A stretch of 64,000 nt of DNA from Paraktedonobacter carboxidivorans. GTDB taxonomy: Bacteria > Chloroflexota > Ktedonobacteria > Ktedonobacterales > Ktedonobacteraceae. Position numbers and translations under genes: made by a program. How positions within the stretch are numbered: position 1 is the stretch's first letter; each line of letters begins with the position of its first letter. Below the pieces are notes generated by a model, which made no database searches, was not told the origin of the DNA, and saw only the letters and a program-made list of their open reading frames with translations. Where the stretch lies: the NCBI GenBank assembly GCA_041156125.1, contig JBEVTI010000001.1:1-64000 (forward strand). The letters run 5' to 3'. Below are positions 40,599 through 49,525 of this stretch, one piece after another.

Positions 40599-41348
40599 GT
40601 GAAAAAAGGTTACCTGGCATTTATATGCCTCTCTTTTATGGTTTTGCTGGCCGCGTGCGGTTCGCCAGTCACGTCGCAGTCGCTATCGTCGCGCCCTTTG
40701 ACGAACGACGCACTCAACCATAACAATACCCAGCAGCAAAACGCTTTGCCAGCCTCAACACCCACGCCAGCTATGTCTATTCCCAGCCAGCAGGCAACCC
40801 CAACCCCAAAGCCAGGTCAGAGCCAGAGCCATAGTTCAAGTCCGAGTTCTTACTCGTGCGTGACCTTTAGCAATGATACTACGCACGTGCCGGCTAAGAG
40901 CGGTGGATTGGCATCTCCCTATGGTTCTCCTCCGAACACCTCTCAGGCGCAAACATATGCCTCGCAGCTTTTCCAGCTAATCAACCACGATCGCGCTGCC
41001 TGTGGCCTGCCTGCTTTTGCCTGGAATTCAACGCTGAGCCATGGAGCCTTGCTACACAGTTGGAACATGGCTCACTGCGGTTTCAGCCATACCTGCCCCG
41101 ATGGTATGTCGCAGTGCCAGCGCATCGCTAACGAGGGCTTTGCTGGTCGCACCGATTGCGGCGAGTGCATCGGCGGTACCGTTAACTCCTGGGCTTCGAT
41201 CTCTGCCATTCAAGAGGGCATGGAGCACGAGCCGGTCACGGGCTGGCATCGTATCCACCTCTTCAGCACTACTCTGCACTATATTGGCATCGGTGTATAC
41301 ATCGGTTCCGGTGGATATGTATGGTTCACTGAAGATCTCGTCAGTTGA
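40599..41348 (+). CDS. CAP-superfamily (SCP/PR-1-like) lipoprotein
   Basis: 249 residues. A signal sequence with lipobox MVLLAACGS predicts a lipid-anchored exported protein. A Ser/Pro/Gln/Thr-rich linker (about 28-95) leads to a CAP domain (about 120-249): LINHDRAACGLPAFAWNSTLSHGALLHSWNM, HCGFSH, EGMEHEPVTGWHRIHLFSTTLHYIGIGV and a C-terminal YVWFTEDLV. The domain has six or more Cys, suggesting disulfides outside the cell. The usual second-His/Glu CAP cavity residues appear present (H in LSHGA, E in IQEGM, H in GWHR). GTG 40599 is preferred because CAGGAAGG precedes it and the next residues form the signal. Function of bacterial CAP proteins is largely unknown. Confidence 0.88.
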   Translation: MKKGYLAFICLSFMVLLAACGSPVTSQSLSSRPLTNDALNHNNTQQQNALPASTPTPAMSIPSQQATPTPKPGQSQSHSSSPSSYSCVTFSNDTTHVPAKSGGLASPYGSPPNTSQAQTYASQLFQLINHDRAACGLPAFAWNSTLSHGALLHSWNMAHCGFSHTCPDGMSQCQRIANEGFAGRTDCGECIGGTVNSWASISAIQEGMEHEPVTGWHRIHLFSTTLHYIGIGVYIGSGGYVWFTEDLVS

Positions 41349-41420
41349 GAGCTTGCGAAGATGCTGCTTGCTGAGTGGGAATCCAGGTTACGCTGGCGGA
41401 AGAGTGAGCATGCACTTGTC

Positions 41421-42206
41421 TTAAAAAAGTTCGCGCCCGGCTTGCAGATAATTTGGCAGGAGGGGACGATCTATCCAATGGCTTTCCGAGGCGAAAACCG
41501 TCTGTAAGAAACCGTTACGCACATATTTATAGCGTTCTTTGACTACACCCTCTTCCTCGACCTTAATATAGAGTCCCTCCATAATCCCGCTTGTATCCGT
41601 TTCTTTCAAGGCGCGTGTGAAATCCAGTCCTCGTTGCGCGCAGAGTTCGGCGAGAAGTTGTTTCTGATCTCGCAGCATAAAATGTGAAGGCCCGACCAGC
41701 TCTTTCAGCATGCGTAGATTGTTCACAGACCCTTCGTAAAGCACTTTGACGGAGGATACAAAGGGCAGGTCGCGCAAAAACGCCTGGCGCCTGGCGGTGC
41801 TAAGGAATAAGCCGCTGCTTTTATCGAGAATGTCAAATTCCATGAAATAGTGCGGCAGGTCAGTATAGAAGATAGTGTGTTTGGCATAGAGCCACTCGCC
41901 GTACATAATATAACGCTCGCTTAGCGCTTCCCACAGTTCCAGGGTATAGCGATGTGCCCAGGTTTTGAGTAGATGGAACTGCTTTTCGCGCTCTCCTCCG
42001 CTCAAATAGTGACCCCGGCTCTGTAACTGCAAATGCCCGTCAGTAGTAAAGCTGATGGCACTGTTTGCTCCATCCATTTTTTCCTCAACAACCAGGAAGC
42101 GTCCCGCAAATTCGCGCAGAGAGACTACATCCAGATCTTCGTCGCCTTGCTGAATGCCAGAGCCTTCAATGTGCTGGGTACGTGGATATTTATAAAGTTC
42201 GTTCAT
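41421..42206 (-). CDS. RNA ligase family protein (T4 Rnl-like nucleotidyltransferase)
   Basis: An ATP-dependent nucleic acid ligase of 261 residues. Motif I is VVEEKMDGAN with the adenylated Lys at residue 43. Motif Ia-like LQSRGHYLSGG follows. Motif III/IIIa is YIMYGEWLYAKHTIFY with FMEFDILDK, motif IV is IMEGLYIKVE, and motif V is ERYKYVRNGFL. There is no OB or BRCT extension, so it resembles stand-alone RNA-repair ligases rather than DNA ligases. Its first four bases overlap the end of the upstream methyltransferase gene (ATGA type), so the two are translationally coupled. An RNA-repair or RNA-modification role for the pair is inferred. No kinase/phosphatase partner lies next to them. Confidence 0.87.
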   Translation of the reverse strand: MNELYKYPRTQHIEGSGIQQGDEDLDVVSLREFAGRFLVVEEKMDGANSAISFTTDGHLQLQSRGHYLSGGEREKQFHLLKTWAHRYTLELWEALSERYIMYGEWLYAKHTIFYTDLPHYFMEFDILDKSSGLFLSTARRQAFLRDLPFVSSVKVLYEGSVNNLRMLKELVGPSHFMLRDQKQLLAELCAQRGLDFTRALKETDTSGIMEGLYIKVEEEGVVKERYKYVRNGFLQTVFASESHWIDRPLLPNYLQAGRELF

Positions 42207-42901
42207 GGCTGCTCAATTCTGGCAAGTGCTATTAGATGGTTGTGTACATATTCGACGTGAATATGTGTGATACCTTGCTCCGCTAATAAAACACGTAATT
42301 GTTGCTGCTCGAATAGATAGATATGTTCAGGGTTAGTATCTTCCTTGGAGGGCACTGAGAAGATGACAAAGCGTTGCGCGACCCTGCACACCTCGGCCAG
42401 GGCCTGGCGTGTCTCTGGAATATGTTCAAGCACTTCCAACATGGTTACAACGTCAAAGCTGCGATCCTTGAAGGGTAGCTGTGTGACATTGCCGTAGATG
42501 GCTTGCAACTGAGCGACACCACCTGCGTGCAGTGCCTGCAGGTCATTCACACGATAAGCCAGGCGATCGATACAGGTCACGGGCAGATGCGGCCAGGCGT
42601 CCAGCAGCGGCCAGAGGAAGGCTCCACGTCCGGTGCCAATATCCAGCAGAGTCGTGGGCTGAAGTCCTTTGAGGATGCCCAGCACTTTGTGGACGCGCGG
42701 CAGATCCATCGAGCGTTTAAAGCGGTGCAGGCGTAGCTCATGAGCCTGGGCGAGCGCGACCAGGCGCGCGATCTCGTCATCGCTCAAAGCTTCCAGCGCG
42801 GGTGTAAAAAGCTCTGGATACTCACTGCTGGCTACTGTATGCAACTTGCCACGTATATAAGCTGCGGCAAGCGGTTGATAATACTCTCTTGCTGTCTGCA
42901 T
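42203..42901 (-). CDS. SAM-dependent methyltransferase paired with the RNA ligase
   Basis: A 232-residue class I methyltransferase. A helical N-terminus (about 1-75) precedes the Rossmann domain: motif I TTLLDIGTGRGAFLWPLL, acidic strand TCIDRL, motif II/III TQLPFKDRSFDVVTMLEVLEHIPE, then RFVIFSVPSKED and a C-terminal HIHVEYVHNHLIALARI. The EVLEH segment with later His residues recalls the Mn site of Hen1-type 3'-end RNA methyltransferases, but the same words occur in UbiG-like enzymes, so this is only suggestive. It is the first gene of the pair, starting at 42901, and overlaps the RNA ligase by 4 bp. Confidence 0.82.
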   Translation of the reverse strand: MQTAREYYQPLAAAYIRGKLHTVASSEYPELFTPALEALSDDEIARLVALAQAHELRLHRFKRSMDLPRVHKVLGILKGLQPTTLLDIGTGRGAFLWPLLDAWPHLPVTCIDRLAYRVNDLQALHAGGVAQLQAIYGNVTQLPFKDRSFDVVTMLEVLEHIPETRQALAEVCRVAQRFVIFSVPSKEDTNPEHIYLFEQQQLRVLLAEQGITHIHVEYVHNHLIALARIEQP

Positions 42902-43068
42902 GGTAGAGGTATAATAACATATCAGAGCCTTTTTGATAACTGGTTAGCTGGGCAGGCGAACGGTTTATTGCTCTTACCGGTCAAGCAATTGGCTGTTGTG
43001 CTGATACAATATGGCTGGTAGGATTAATAGCATAGCTTGTGCGCCGAATTTTCGCGAAGAGGTTGAGC

Positions 43069-43710
43069 ATGTACATCCCCAAACATTTCCGTGAAGACAA
43101 TCTGACTACACTGCAGACGTTAATGCGTCAGAATAGTTTTGCGACCCTGGTGAGTACGCAGGAAGATGGTGTGCCACTTGCTACCCATCTGCCCATTTTG
43201 TTGGAGTCAGAGCCAGCTCCTTATGGTGCATTCAAGGCGCATCTGGCGTTGGGCAATCCTCAATGGCGCACCTTGAGTGATGAGCGCGAGGTGCTGGTGA
43301 TTTTCCAGGGAGCACATGCCTATATCTCTCCATCCTGGTACGAGGTTGAATTGAGCGTACCGACCTGGAACTATGCCGCTGTCCATGCTTATGGGAGACC
43401 GCGCTTGATTACTGAGCCAGCCGAACTTTATACGCATCTGAGCACGCTGATTACTACGTATGAGGGAAACTTTCCACAACCCTGGCCGTTTGAAAAGTTG
43501 CCTATGGATTATGTGGAAAAAATGATGAAGGGTGTAGTGGGCTTGAGTATCGAGATCACGCGTTTGCAAGGCAAATACAAAATGAGCCAGAATCGCTCTG
43601 CGCGCGAGCAAGAGCAGGTGATTGAGCAACTACAAACAGCGGCAGATACAACCACCCGCGAGGTTGCCGCAATTATGCAGGAGCGTCTGTCTAAAAAGCT
43701 GACAGAGTAA
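43069..43710 (+). CDS. PaiB-type FMN-binding transcriptional regulator
   Basis: A 213-residue flavin-reductase-like fold protein of the PaiB family (negative regulators of sporulation and protease genes in Bacillus). It begins MYIPKHFREDN, followed by FATLVSTQEDGVPLATHLPILL, the FMN-site strand FKAHLALGNPQW and the family hallmark AYISPSWYE plus VPTWNYAAVHAYG. A helical C-terminus is rich in Glu/Gln. The ATG at 43069 has AGAGG 8 nt upstream; the frame is open for 10 more codons. Actual target genes unknown. Confidence 0.9.
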   Translation: MYIPKHFREDNLTTLQTLMRQNSFATLVSTQEDGVPLATHLPILLESEPAPYGAFKAHLALGNPQWRTLSDEREVLVIFQGAHAYISPSWYEVELSVPTWNYAAVHAYGRPRLITEPAELYTHLSTLITTYEGNFPQPWPFEKLPMDYVEKMMKGVVGLSIEITRLQGKYKMSQNRSAREQEQVIEQLQTAADTTTREVAAIMQERLSKKLTE

Positions 43711-43714
43711 GCAT

Positions 43715-43760
43715 TTTATGGGCCATGCCTGTTTTTTCAAAATCAGGCATGGCCCATAAA
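43715..43760. terminator. Bidirectional terminator
   Basis: TTTATGGGCCATGCCTG (43715-43731) and its exact complement (43744-43760) with a T-rich loop, between the convergent paiB-like gene and the minus-strand glycosyltransferase fusion. Confidence 0.85.
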
Positions 43761-43796
43761 GCAGACCGAAGGCTTTTTGCAGGCCGGCAAAGACGT

Positions 43797-46700
43797 TTAT
43801 TTGCCTGCTGAGCAATCATAGAGCAAGGATGCGTTATTGGTCGAGCCAGATTGCCATTGGTCTGTAGGGACCAGGGCGCAATGGTGAGCCACCCAGGTTG
43901 TAAGGACGGTCTGGCTGTTTCTGCCGAACCACAAAGAACTGGCGTCGCTATTCTGAGCCGCGCCAACGACATCCCTTCGTTCAGACTCGAGAGAGGGATG
44001 AGCCGGGTTGTTGAGCAAGAAGAAGCGCACAGTGCCCTTAGAGATTAGCGCGCTTAGTTGCTGCGCGGTGAGAATAGGATCACTGCCTGCGAAGCCACCC
44101 ATGGCCATAACTGGTTGATTGGTTGCGAGAATAAGCGCATTTGCCACCCTGGAACTGGGAGCCGCCGCGAGAAAGGTCGCGTGGCCCGCATGCGCTTCAA
44201 GATAGCGAATCAGAGCAGGATTAGCTGTACTATTATCGTCGCGGATCATGTCGCCCTGTGTGCCAGGACGGGCTGAGGGCGTACGGATCGCGCTATTCTG
44301 GAGCGCAGGCATGGCCGACCAGATCGCCGGGGTCAGCAGCAGCGCCGCCAGGCTGAGGGACAGGAGCGGCACGAGTACGCGCTGGCTGACGGAGTGGTGC
44401 ATGAGCAGGCGCGCGCCGCTCAGTATCAGAGCTACAAGCACGCAAGGAATGGCGATTAAAGGAATCAACCAGGTACCCCAGGCCGGGTTACTGAGAATAA
44501 AGTGGATCTGTTCTACCGCGCTCGCGACCAGCGCGATTGGTAGCAGCCAGCCGCGCCAGTTCGCGAGCCGATAGTCCCGCCACATCACAACAATACCAAT
44601 CCCAAAGAGCGCGCAGATGGCCGGGGCAAAAGTCGTCATATAGTACGCGTGAAAGAAGCTGGCGACACTAAAGAAGATGCCCATTGTCACAAGCCAGGTG
44701 CCCCAGAGTAGCAATGACTGTTGCTGGCGGTCTTTCTTGAAAGAGGGGCGATGCTGCCAGGCCAGAGCCAGGAGGGCCAGGAGAGCGCAGGGGAGCAGCC
44801 AGGATATTTGTCCGCCCAGATTTTCGTTGAAGAGGCGCAGTATACCCGGCTGATCGGTGCTCTGTCCCGTTCGCTGCCCAGAATTGTCAGCGGCTTTTCC
44901 ATTGAGAGATCGGGTAAAAGCGTTTGTGCCAGGGAGCGAGGTATTGTCGCTATCCGCGCGTTTGCTACCGAGGCCGAAACGCCCCAGCAAGCGGTCGATG
45001 CCATTGTAGCCGAAAGCCAGGCTGATCTCTGAATTATTCTGACTGGAGCCTACATAGGGTCGCTGTGAAGCAGGAGTCAGATCCACCGTGACCGCCCAGG
45101 AGAGAGAAACCGTCAGCAGAAAGAGCAGCGCGACAAGCAATTGCGCGAGGCGTAGCCAGAGCTTGCGCGGCGCGGCCAGCAGGTAGAGCAGGCCAAAGGC
45201 CGGCACAACCAGGTATGCCTCCATCATTTTCACATTGAAGCCCAGACCTACCAGTCCCGCGCTTAGCAGGAGCCAGCGCCACTTGCCGGTCTCCGCAGCC
45301 AGCATGCATGCCCAGGCGCCGAGCAAGAGCAGCAGGACAAGCGTGCTGTCGATGGTATTGTTGCGCGCGGTTGCTACGCTTAAGGGACTCAGTGCCAGTG
45401 CCAGCGCCGCGAGCAGGCCAGCTGCGTAGCCGAAGTGGCGGCGCACCAGGTGGAAAAGTACAAGTACAGCCAGCACTCCAGCCAGGGCCTGGGGGAAAAA
45501 GATGCTAAATGGGGTAAAGCCAAATAACTTGACGCTCAAGGTTTGCAGCCAGAAGCCAAGCGGTGGCTTGTCAACGGTCACAAAACCACCTGGATCATAA
45601 GAGACAAAGAAGAAGTTATGCAGATTATCGGCCATACTTCTTACCCCAGCCGCGTAGAAAAGGTTGCCAAAGCCGTTCTGTCCTAACTGGTAGAAATTCA
45701 TAAAGATCGAGGTGATCATGACCGCCAGCAGAGCCAGACGCTGTTTGAGTCGCGGGGTGGCATCCTGCCTGTTTTGTGGCCTGGAGTGATGGATTGCTGT
45801 CAGTGTATCGGTCTCATACATGGGATTTTCCTTCTGTGAAGCATAAGCGTCGTTTGAGGGCTTTCTGCTTTGTGAAAAAGAGTGTTGAGGGGTGAGTTCA
45901 GCCTGGCGCCACTTGTGGGCATAGAGGAAAAGCTCACGAAATGCGCGCCCGATTACACGCAGATTAGCACCGGTGGCGCGTCCGCTCCGGCGCGGCAGGT
46001 GACGCACACCGACCTCACGGATGGTGCAACTGGCATTTTTGAGTTTATAAAGCAGTTCAGCATTGATCATCGCGCCACGGGTTTCGAGAGGATGCTCGTG
46101 CAGAAAAGTGGTGCGCAGGATTTTGAAGGCGCAATCGATATCGCGCACACGTACACCCAATGCCAGATACACCACCAGCTTCCAGCCCCAGGCGTTAAGC
46201 TTGCGTACCCATGTATCCTGCCGCTGTATACGATAGCCGATAACGGCGGAATATTCCTGGATAAAGGGTAAAAGGCGATCAAGGTCGTGAATATCGAACT
46301 GACCATCCGCATCCATAAAACACGTCAGTGCTTTGGTCGCAGCCGCGAAGCCATCGGCCAGGGTTGCCCCATAGCCCTGATTCTGCTGGTGAGTGACAAC
46401 ACGCACACAGCGATGACGCGTGCTCAGTTCAGCGAGAATCGGCCCGGTGCGATCGGCGCTGCCATCGTTGACCACAACTATCTCGAAGTCGCTAACCCGC
46501 TCCGCCAGTATATGTACTGCTTGCTCGACGGTCGCGGCGATAATCTGCTCCTCGTTATAGGCGGGGAGTACCAGCGAAAGGCTATAAGTCGTCAGATGCG
46601 GCGCGTCAAGCGTCTGAAGACTGACCTGGGCTGAGTGCGCGCCCCTCTTGCGCTGGCGAACAGGAGAAATACGGCAGGACTGGCCAGGCACTTCCAGGGA

Positions 46701-47198
46701 AGATTGTACAAAAACCCATAGGCTCATGCCCAGGTACGAGAGCATAAGTGTACCGCTTATAGCCGCGATTTTTATGAGATTGGTCCAGAGTATTGGGCCG
46801 AACTGACTCGGGTATTGAGTGCTATTCAACATATAGAGGATAAGGTCGTTACAGAAAATACCCGCCAGCGTCAGCGCGGCAAAGCGCGTGACTTCGCCCC
46901 TGTTTACCTTGTTCCACTGCCGAAAGGTCCAGCAGCGATTCAGGAGAAAGCTGTTCAGCGCCCCTGTGGTATAGGCCAGAGTGTTAATAAGCAATAACAG
47001 GGTGGTGTTCTGGGTCGGCCAGAGCCAGAGCAGGCCATTTAGCATCAGCAGATCGACAAGCGTATTAGCGCAGCCGACCAGCCCGAAGCGCACAAATTGC
47101 CAGAGCGTCTGGTTCCACGCTTTATCTGTAATACTGGCCGGCAGGGTCGGGAGGTGTTCCGGCAGAGGGGTGGGTGTTGGGAGTTCCGCAGTTGGCAT
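43797..47198 (-). CDS. GtrA - GT2 - GT39 (ArnT/PMT-like) three-domain fusion
   Basis: An 1133-residue membrane glycosyltransferase. Part 1 (about 30-170) is a GtrA-like four-helix domain (FVRFGLVGCANTLVDLLML). Part 2 (about 205-430) is a DPMS-type family 2 transferase with VLPAYNEEQIIAATVE, VNDGSADRTGPIL and the metal motif FMDADGQFD. Part 3 (about 485-1133) is a GT39/ArnT-like polyprenyl-phosphate sugar transferase with VSYDPGGFVTVDKPPLGFWLQ and about ten membrane segments. Such a chain could load a sugar onto a lipid carrier, flip it and transfer it outside. An internal ATG at 45821 with AGAAGGAAAA upstream could also express part 3 alone. The three activities are separate genes in many bacteria. 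Confidence 0.9.
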   Translation of the reverse strand: MPTAELPTPTPLPEHLPTLPASITDKAWNQTLWQFVRFGLVGCANTLVDLLMLNGLLWLWPTQNTTLLLLINTLAYTTGALNSFLLNRCWTFRQWNKVNRGEVTRFAALTLAGIFCNDLILYMLNSTQYPSQFGPILWTNLIKIAAISGTLMLSYLGMSLWVFVQSSLEVPGQSCRISPVRQRKRGAHSAQVSLQTLDAPHLTTYSLSLVLPAYNEEQIIAATVEQAVHILAERVSDFEIVVVNDGSADRTGPILAELSTRHRCVRVVTHQQNQGYGATLADGFAAATKALTCFMDADGQFDIHDLDRLLPFIQEYSAVIGYRIQRQDTWVRKLNAWGWKLVVYLALGVRVRDIDCAFKILRTTFLHEHPLETRGAMINAELLYKLKNASCTIREVGVRHLPRRSGRATGANLRVIGRAFRELFLYAHKWRQAELTPQHSFSQSRKPSNDAYASQKENPMYETDTLTAIHHSRPQNRQDATPRLKQRLALLAVMITSIFMNFYQLGQNGFGNLFYAAGVRSMADNLHNFFFVSYDPGGFVTVDKPPLGFWLQTLSVKLFGFTPFSIFFPQALAGVLAVLVLFHLVRRHFGYAAGLLAALALALSPLSVATARNNTIDSTLVLLLLLGAWACMLAAETGKWRWLLLSAGLVGLGFNVKMMEAYLVVPAFGLLYLLAAPRKLWLRLAQLLVALLFLLTVSLSWAVTVDLTPASQRPYVGSSQNNSEISLAFGYNGIDRLLGRFGLGSKRADSDNTSLPGTNAFTRSLNGKAADNSGQRTGQSTDQPGILRLFNENLGGQISWLLPCALLALLALAWQHRPSFKKDRQQQSLLLWGTWLVTMGIFFSVASFFHAYYMTTFAPAICALFGIGIVVMWRDYRLANWRGWLLPIALVASAVEQIHFILSNPAWGTWLIPLIAIPCVLVALILSGARLLMHHSVSQRVLVPLLSLSLAALLLTPAIWSAMPALQNSAIRTPSARPGTQGDMIRDDNSTANPALIRYLEAHAGHATFLAAAPSSRVANALILATNQPVMAMGGFAGSDPILTAQQLSALISKGTVRFFLLNNPAHPSLESERRDVVGAAQNSDASSLWFGRNSQTVLTTWVAHHCALVPTDQWQSGSTNNASLLYDCSAGK

Positions 47199-47356
47199 AG
47201 CAAAGCAGGCTCTCTTTCTCTCGTTTCTAATTACATGCAGATTGGTTTATACGGTTATTTTCTTCCGCTACTTCCATCTTAGTCCTGAGATATAAAAAGC
47301 TTGTAAAAAGCTTATATAGAAATTGTAAGGTTTCTCTAAATTGTATGTATTTCAAT

Positions 47357-47419
47357 ATACAGCAGAGGCAGATCTGGTATAGGTGCAGCAAGCCTGTACC
47401 AGATCTGCCTCTGCTGTAT
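47357..47419 (+). terminator. Long hairpin terminator
   Basis: A perfect inverted repeat of about 23 bp beginning ATACAGCAGAGGCAGATC, a 17-nt loop, then right arm and TTTTT on the plus strand. It lies between the start of the minus-strand glycosyltransferase fusion and the 3' end of the PPOX gene, so it most likely serves the latter despite the T-run being on the plus strand. Confidence 0.7.
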
Positions 47420-47421
47420 TT

Positions 47422-47865
47422 TTACAATGCAGATCCCCAGGAACTTATACGTGTCGGTGTAAGCGCGATCACTGGCAGCGTTTCCAGTTCCATCGTGCGA
47501 TACTGGACATAACGTTCGCGTACTAAAGAGAGGGCATGAGGGTGAAGAGAGTGGTCCGGGGCGACGATCTCGGCCTGTGCGTAAATCAGGATATAGGCGA
47601 GTTGTGACCAGTCGTCGGAGTACTGATCGATGAGCAGGGAGGCTTCGTGGCGGGCCTCGATATTGCGCACGCGCTTGAGCTTATGCGCAGCGACGCTTTT
47701 TGGTTTCTCATCCAGCGCGATAAAGAAGTGTTGACCATCCCAGGCGTAGCAGACAGGTACGACTGCGGGATGACCCGCTGCGTCCGAGGTAGCCAGGCGT
47801 GCAACGCGTTGTCTATGGATAAAGGCGCTTTCACGCTCTGTCGGCACTGCGCTATTTGTGCTCAT
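47422..47865 (-). CDS. Pyridoxamine-5'-phosphate-oxidase-like (PPOX/F420) protein
   Basis: A 147-residue split-barrel protein similar to Rv0121-type PPOX proteins that bind F420 or FMN. It begins with the helix RESAFIHRQRVARLATSD, then HPAVVPVCYAWDGQHFFIALDEKPKS and a basic AHKLKRVRNIEARHEASLLID segment. DDWSQLAYILIYAQAEIV is the dimer-barrel strand. The ATG at 47865 has AAAGGATACCATTC upstream; the frame is open 16 codons further. Physiological substrate unknown. Confidence 0.85.
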   Translation of the reverse strand: MSTNSAVPTERESAFIHRQRVARLATSDAAGHPAVVPVCYAWDGQHFFIALDEKPKSVAAHKLKRVRNIEARHEASLLIDQYSDDWSQLAYILIYAQAEIVAPDHSLHPHALSLVRERYVQYRTMELETLPVIALTPTRISSWGSAL

Positions 47866-48092
47866 GAATGGTATCCTTTTTTTGCAAAAATGGCAACCTC
47901 GCGTCGTGTACAATAGCTGTACAAGCGTTCTGTACGTCGTGATAAAGACGTTCTGGTGAAGCGATCTGATCCACCGGAGCGCGGATCGTCTGTGCTTGCC
48001 CCTTTGGAGGACTTTGAACTATTGTATCATGCCTTTTCCAGGTGCAGTACGCGATTTTTCTATCCAGATATATAAGCGAGGGAATGATTTCC

Positions 48093-49319
48093 ATGGTTGA
48101 GACCACAATTAAGCTCTATGGCACTAACTGGTGCAGTGATTGTAAGCGCAGTAAAAAGTTTCTGGGCGAGCAGCGTATTCCGTATGAGTATATCAATGTT
48201 GAAGAGGATCTAGAGGGCCAGGCTTATGTTCAGCGTGTACAGAACGGGGGTATGACAATTCCTACCATCCTGTTTGGGGATGGTAGTCTGTTAATCGAGC
48301 CTACCAATGCTGAGTTAGCGGCGAAACTAGGATTAGAAACAAAGGCGCAGTGTGATTTTTATGATCTGATCATTGTGGGCGGTGGTCCTACCTCTCTGAC
48401 CACGGCCATTTACGCGGCTCGCGATGGGTTTGATGTGCTGGTGATTGAACGCAGTGGCCTGGGCGGGCAGGCAGGCATTACCGAGCGCCTGGACAACTAT
48501 CCAGGTTTTCCAGAGGGTGTGACTGGCGCGGAGTTCGCCGAGCGAGTGATTCAACAGGCGAAGCGCTATGGTGTCGAACTGCTTTCAGCTCAGAACGTGA
48601 TTGGCATTAGCAATGATGGTGTAGATCACTTTGTCGAGACTGAAACGGGGCAGAAACATCGCTGTCAGGCTGTGCTGCTAGCCACTGGCTCAACCTATAA
48701 ACGCCTCGAAGTACCAGGCGAGGACGATTATATTGGCGCGGGCGTGCATTTTTGTGCCACCTGCGATGGTCCTTTTTACAAAGGCCGCGAAGTAGCGGTT
48801 ATCGGCGGTGGGAATAGCGCGGTAGAAGAGGCTGCTTTTCTGACGCGTTTCAGTCCAAAAGTGACCCTGCTTGTGCGTGGTTCCGCGCTCAGTGCCAGCA
48901 AAATTGCCGCCGACAAAGCCCAGGAATCGGAGCAGATCGAGATTCGTTTTGACACTGAAGTTGTCGAGTTCAAAGGCCAGAAGAATCACCTGGATACCGT
49001 CTTGCTCAAGGATCGTCAGAGTGGTATGACCAGTGAACTCAGCGTGCCTGGGGTCTTTGTTTTTGTGGGCCTGACACCAAACAGTCAGCCCTTCAAAGAT
49101 TTTGTGAAGCTCGATAAACAGGGCTTTATCATGACAAGCCTCGATTTCCAGACCAGCACCCCTGGCATCTTTGCCGCTGGCGACGTGCGCGCGGGTAGCA
49201 CCAAGCAACTGGTCAGCGCGGCAGGTGAAGGCGCTGCCGCTGCCCTGGCTATTCGCGAATACCTGCGCGGTCACGATGCGCGCAAGTTGGAGGCTATGCT
49301 GGCAAAGACAGGAGCATAG
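48093..49319 (+). CDS. Glutaredoxin-like domain fused to thioredoxin reductase
   Basis: 408 residues. The first 80 form a mycoredoxin/glutaredoxin-type domain with the active site NWCSDCKRS and TIPTILFGDGSLLIEP (the cis-Pro loop). From about residue 90 a full thioredoxin-reductase flavoprotein follows: LIIVGGGPTSLTTAIYAARDG (FAD), the redox motif FCATCDGPFYKG, VAVIGGGNSAVEEAAFL (NADPH) and GIFAAGDVRAGSTKQL. The fusion can pass electrons from NADPH through FAD and CxxC to the glutaredoxin CxxC in one chain. ATG 48093 follows GCGAGGGAATGATTTCC. A free-standing thioredoxin may still be a partner. Confidence 0.93.
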   Translation: MVETTIKLYGTNWCSDCKRSKKFLGEQRIPYEYINVEEDLEGQAYVQRVQNGGMTIPTILFGDGSLLIEPTNAELAAKLGLETKAQCDFYDLIIVGGGPTSLTTAIYAARDGFDVLVIERSGLGGQAGITERLDNYPGFPEGVTGAEFAERVIQQAKRYGVELLSAQNVIGISNDGVDHFVETETGQKHRCQAVLLATGSTYKRLEVPGEDDYIGAGVHFCATCDGPFYKGREVAVIGGGNSAVEEAAFLTRFSPKVTLLVRGSALSASKIAADKAQESEQIEIRFDTEVVEFKGQKNHLDTVLLKDRQSGMTSELSVPGVFVFVGLTPNSQPFKDFVKLDKQGFIMTSLDFQTSTPGIFAAGDVRAGSTKQLVSAAGEGAAAALAIREYLRGHDARKLEAMLAKTGA

Positions 49320-49335
49320 CCGGTTTTCCTGAGAA

Positions 49336-49370
49336 GGAGACGCGCCTCTTCGTTAAAGATGCGTGTCTCC
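49336..49370 (+). terminator. Terminator after the reductase
   Basis: GGAGACGCGC pairs with GCGTGTCTCC (one G-T pair) across a 15-nt loop, followed by TCTTC. Arms extend a few bases with mismatches. Confidence 0.7.
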
Positions 49371-49525
49371 TCTTCATACTCATGCAAAACATGATCTATT
49401 TATCTTACTATGCTTGCGCCATAATCTCCCGCGATTTTATAACACTGTTACCTTGACAAAGGCTTCCCCGACTTTCTATAGTTGCAGGTAGAGAGGTATC
49501 AGTCCATTACTGAAAGGCAGATCGC

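Noticed and set aside
45882..46634. Several plus-strand frames opposite the glycosyltransferase fusion
   Set aside because: They mirror the conserved GT2 domain of the minus strand and contain no protein-like motifs.
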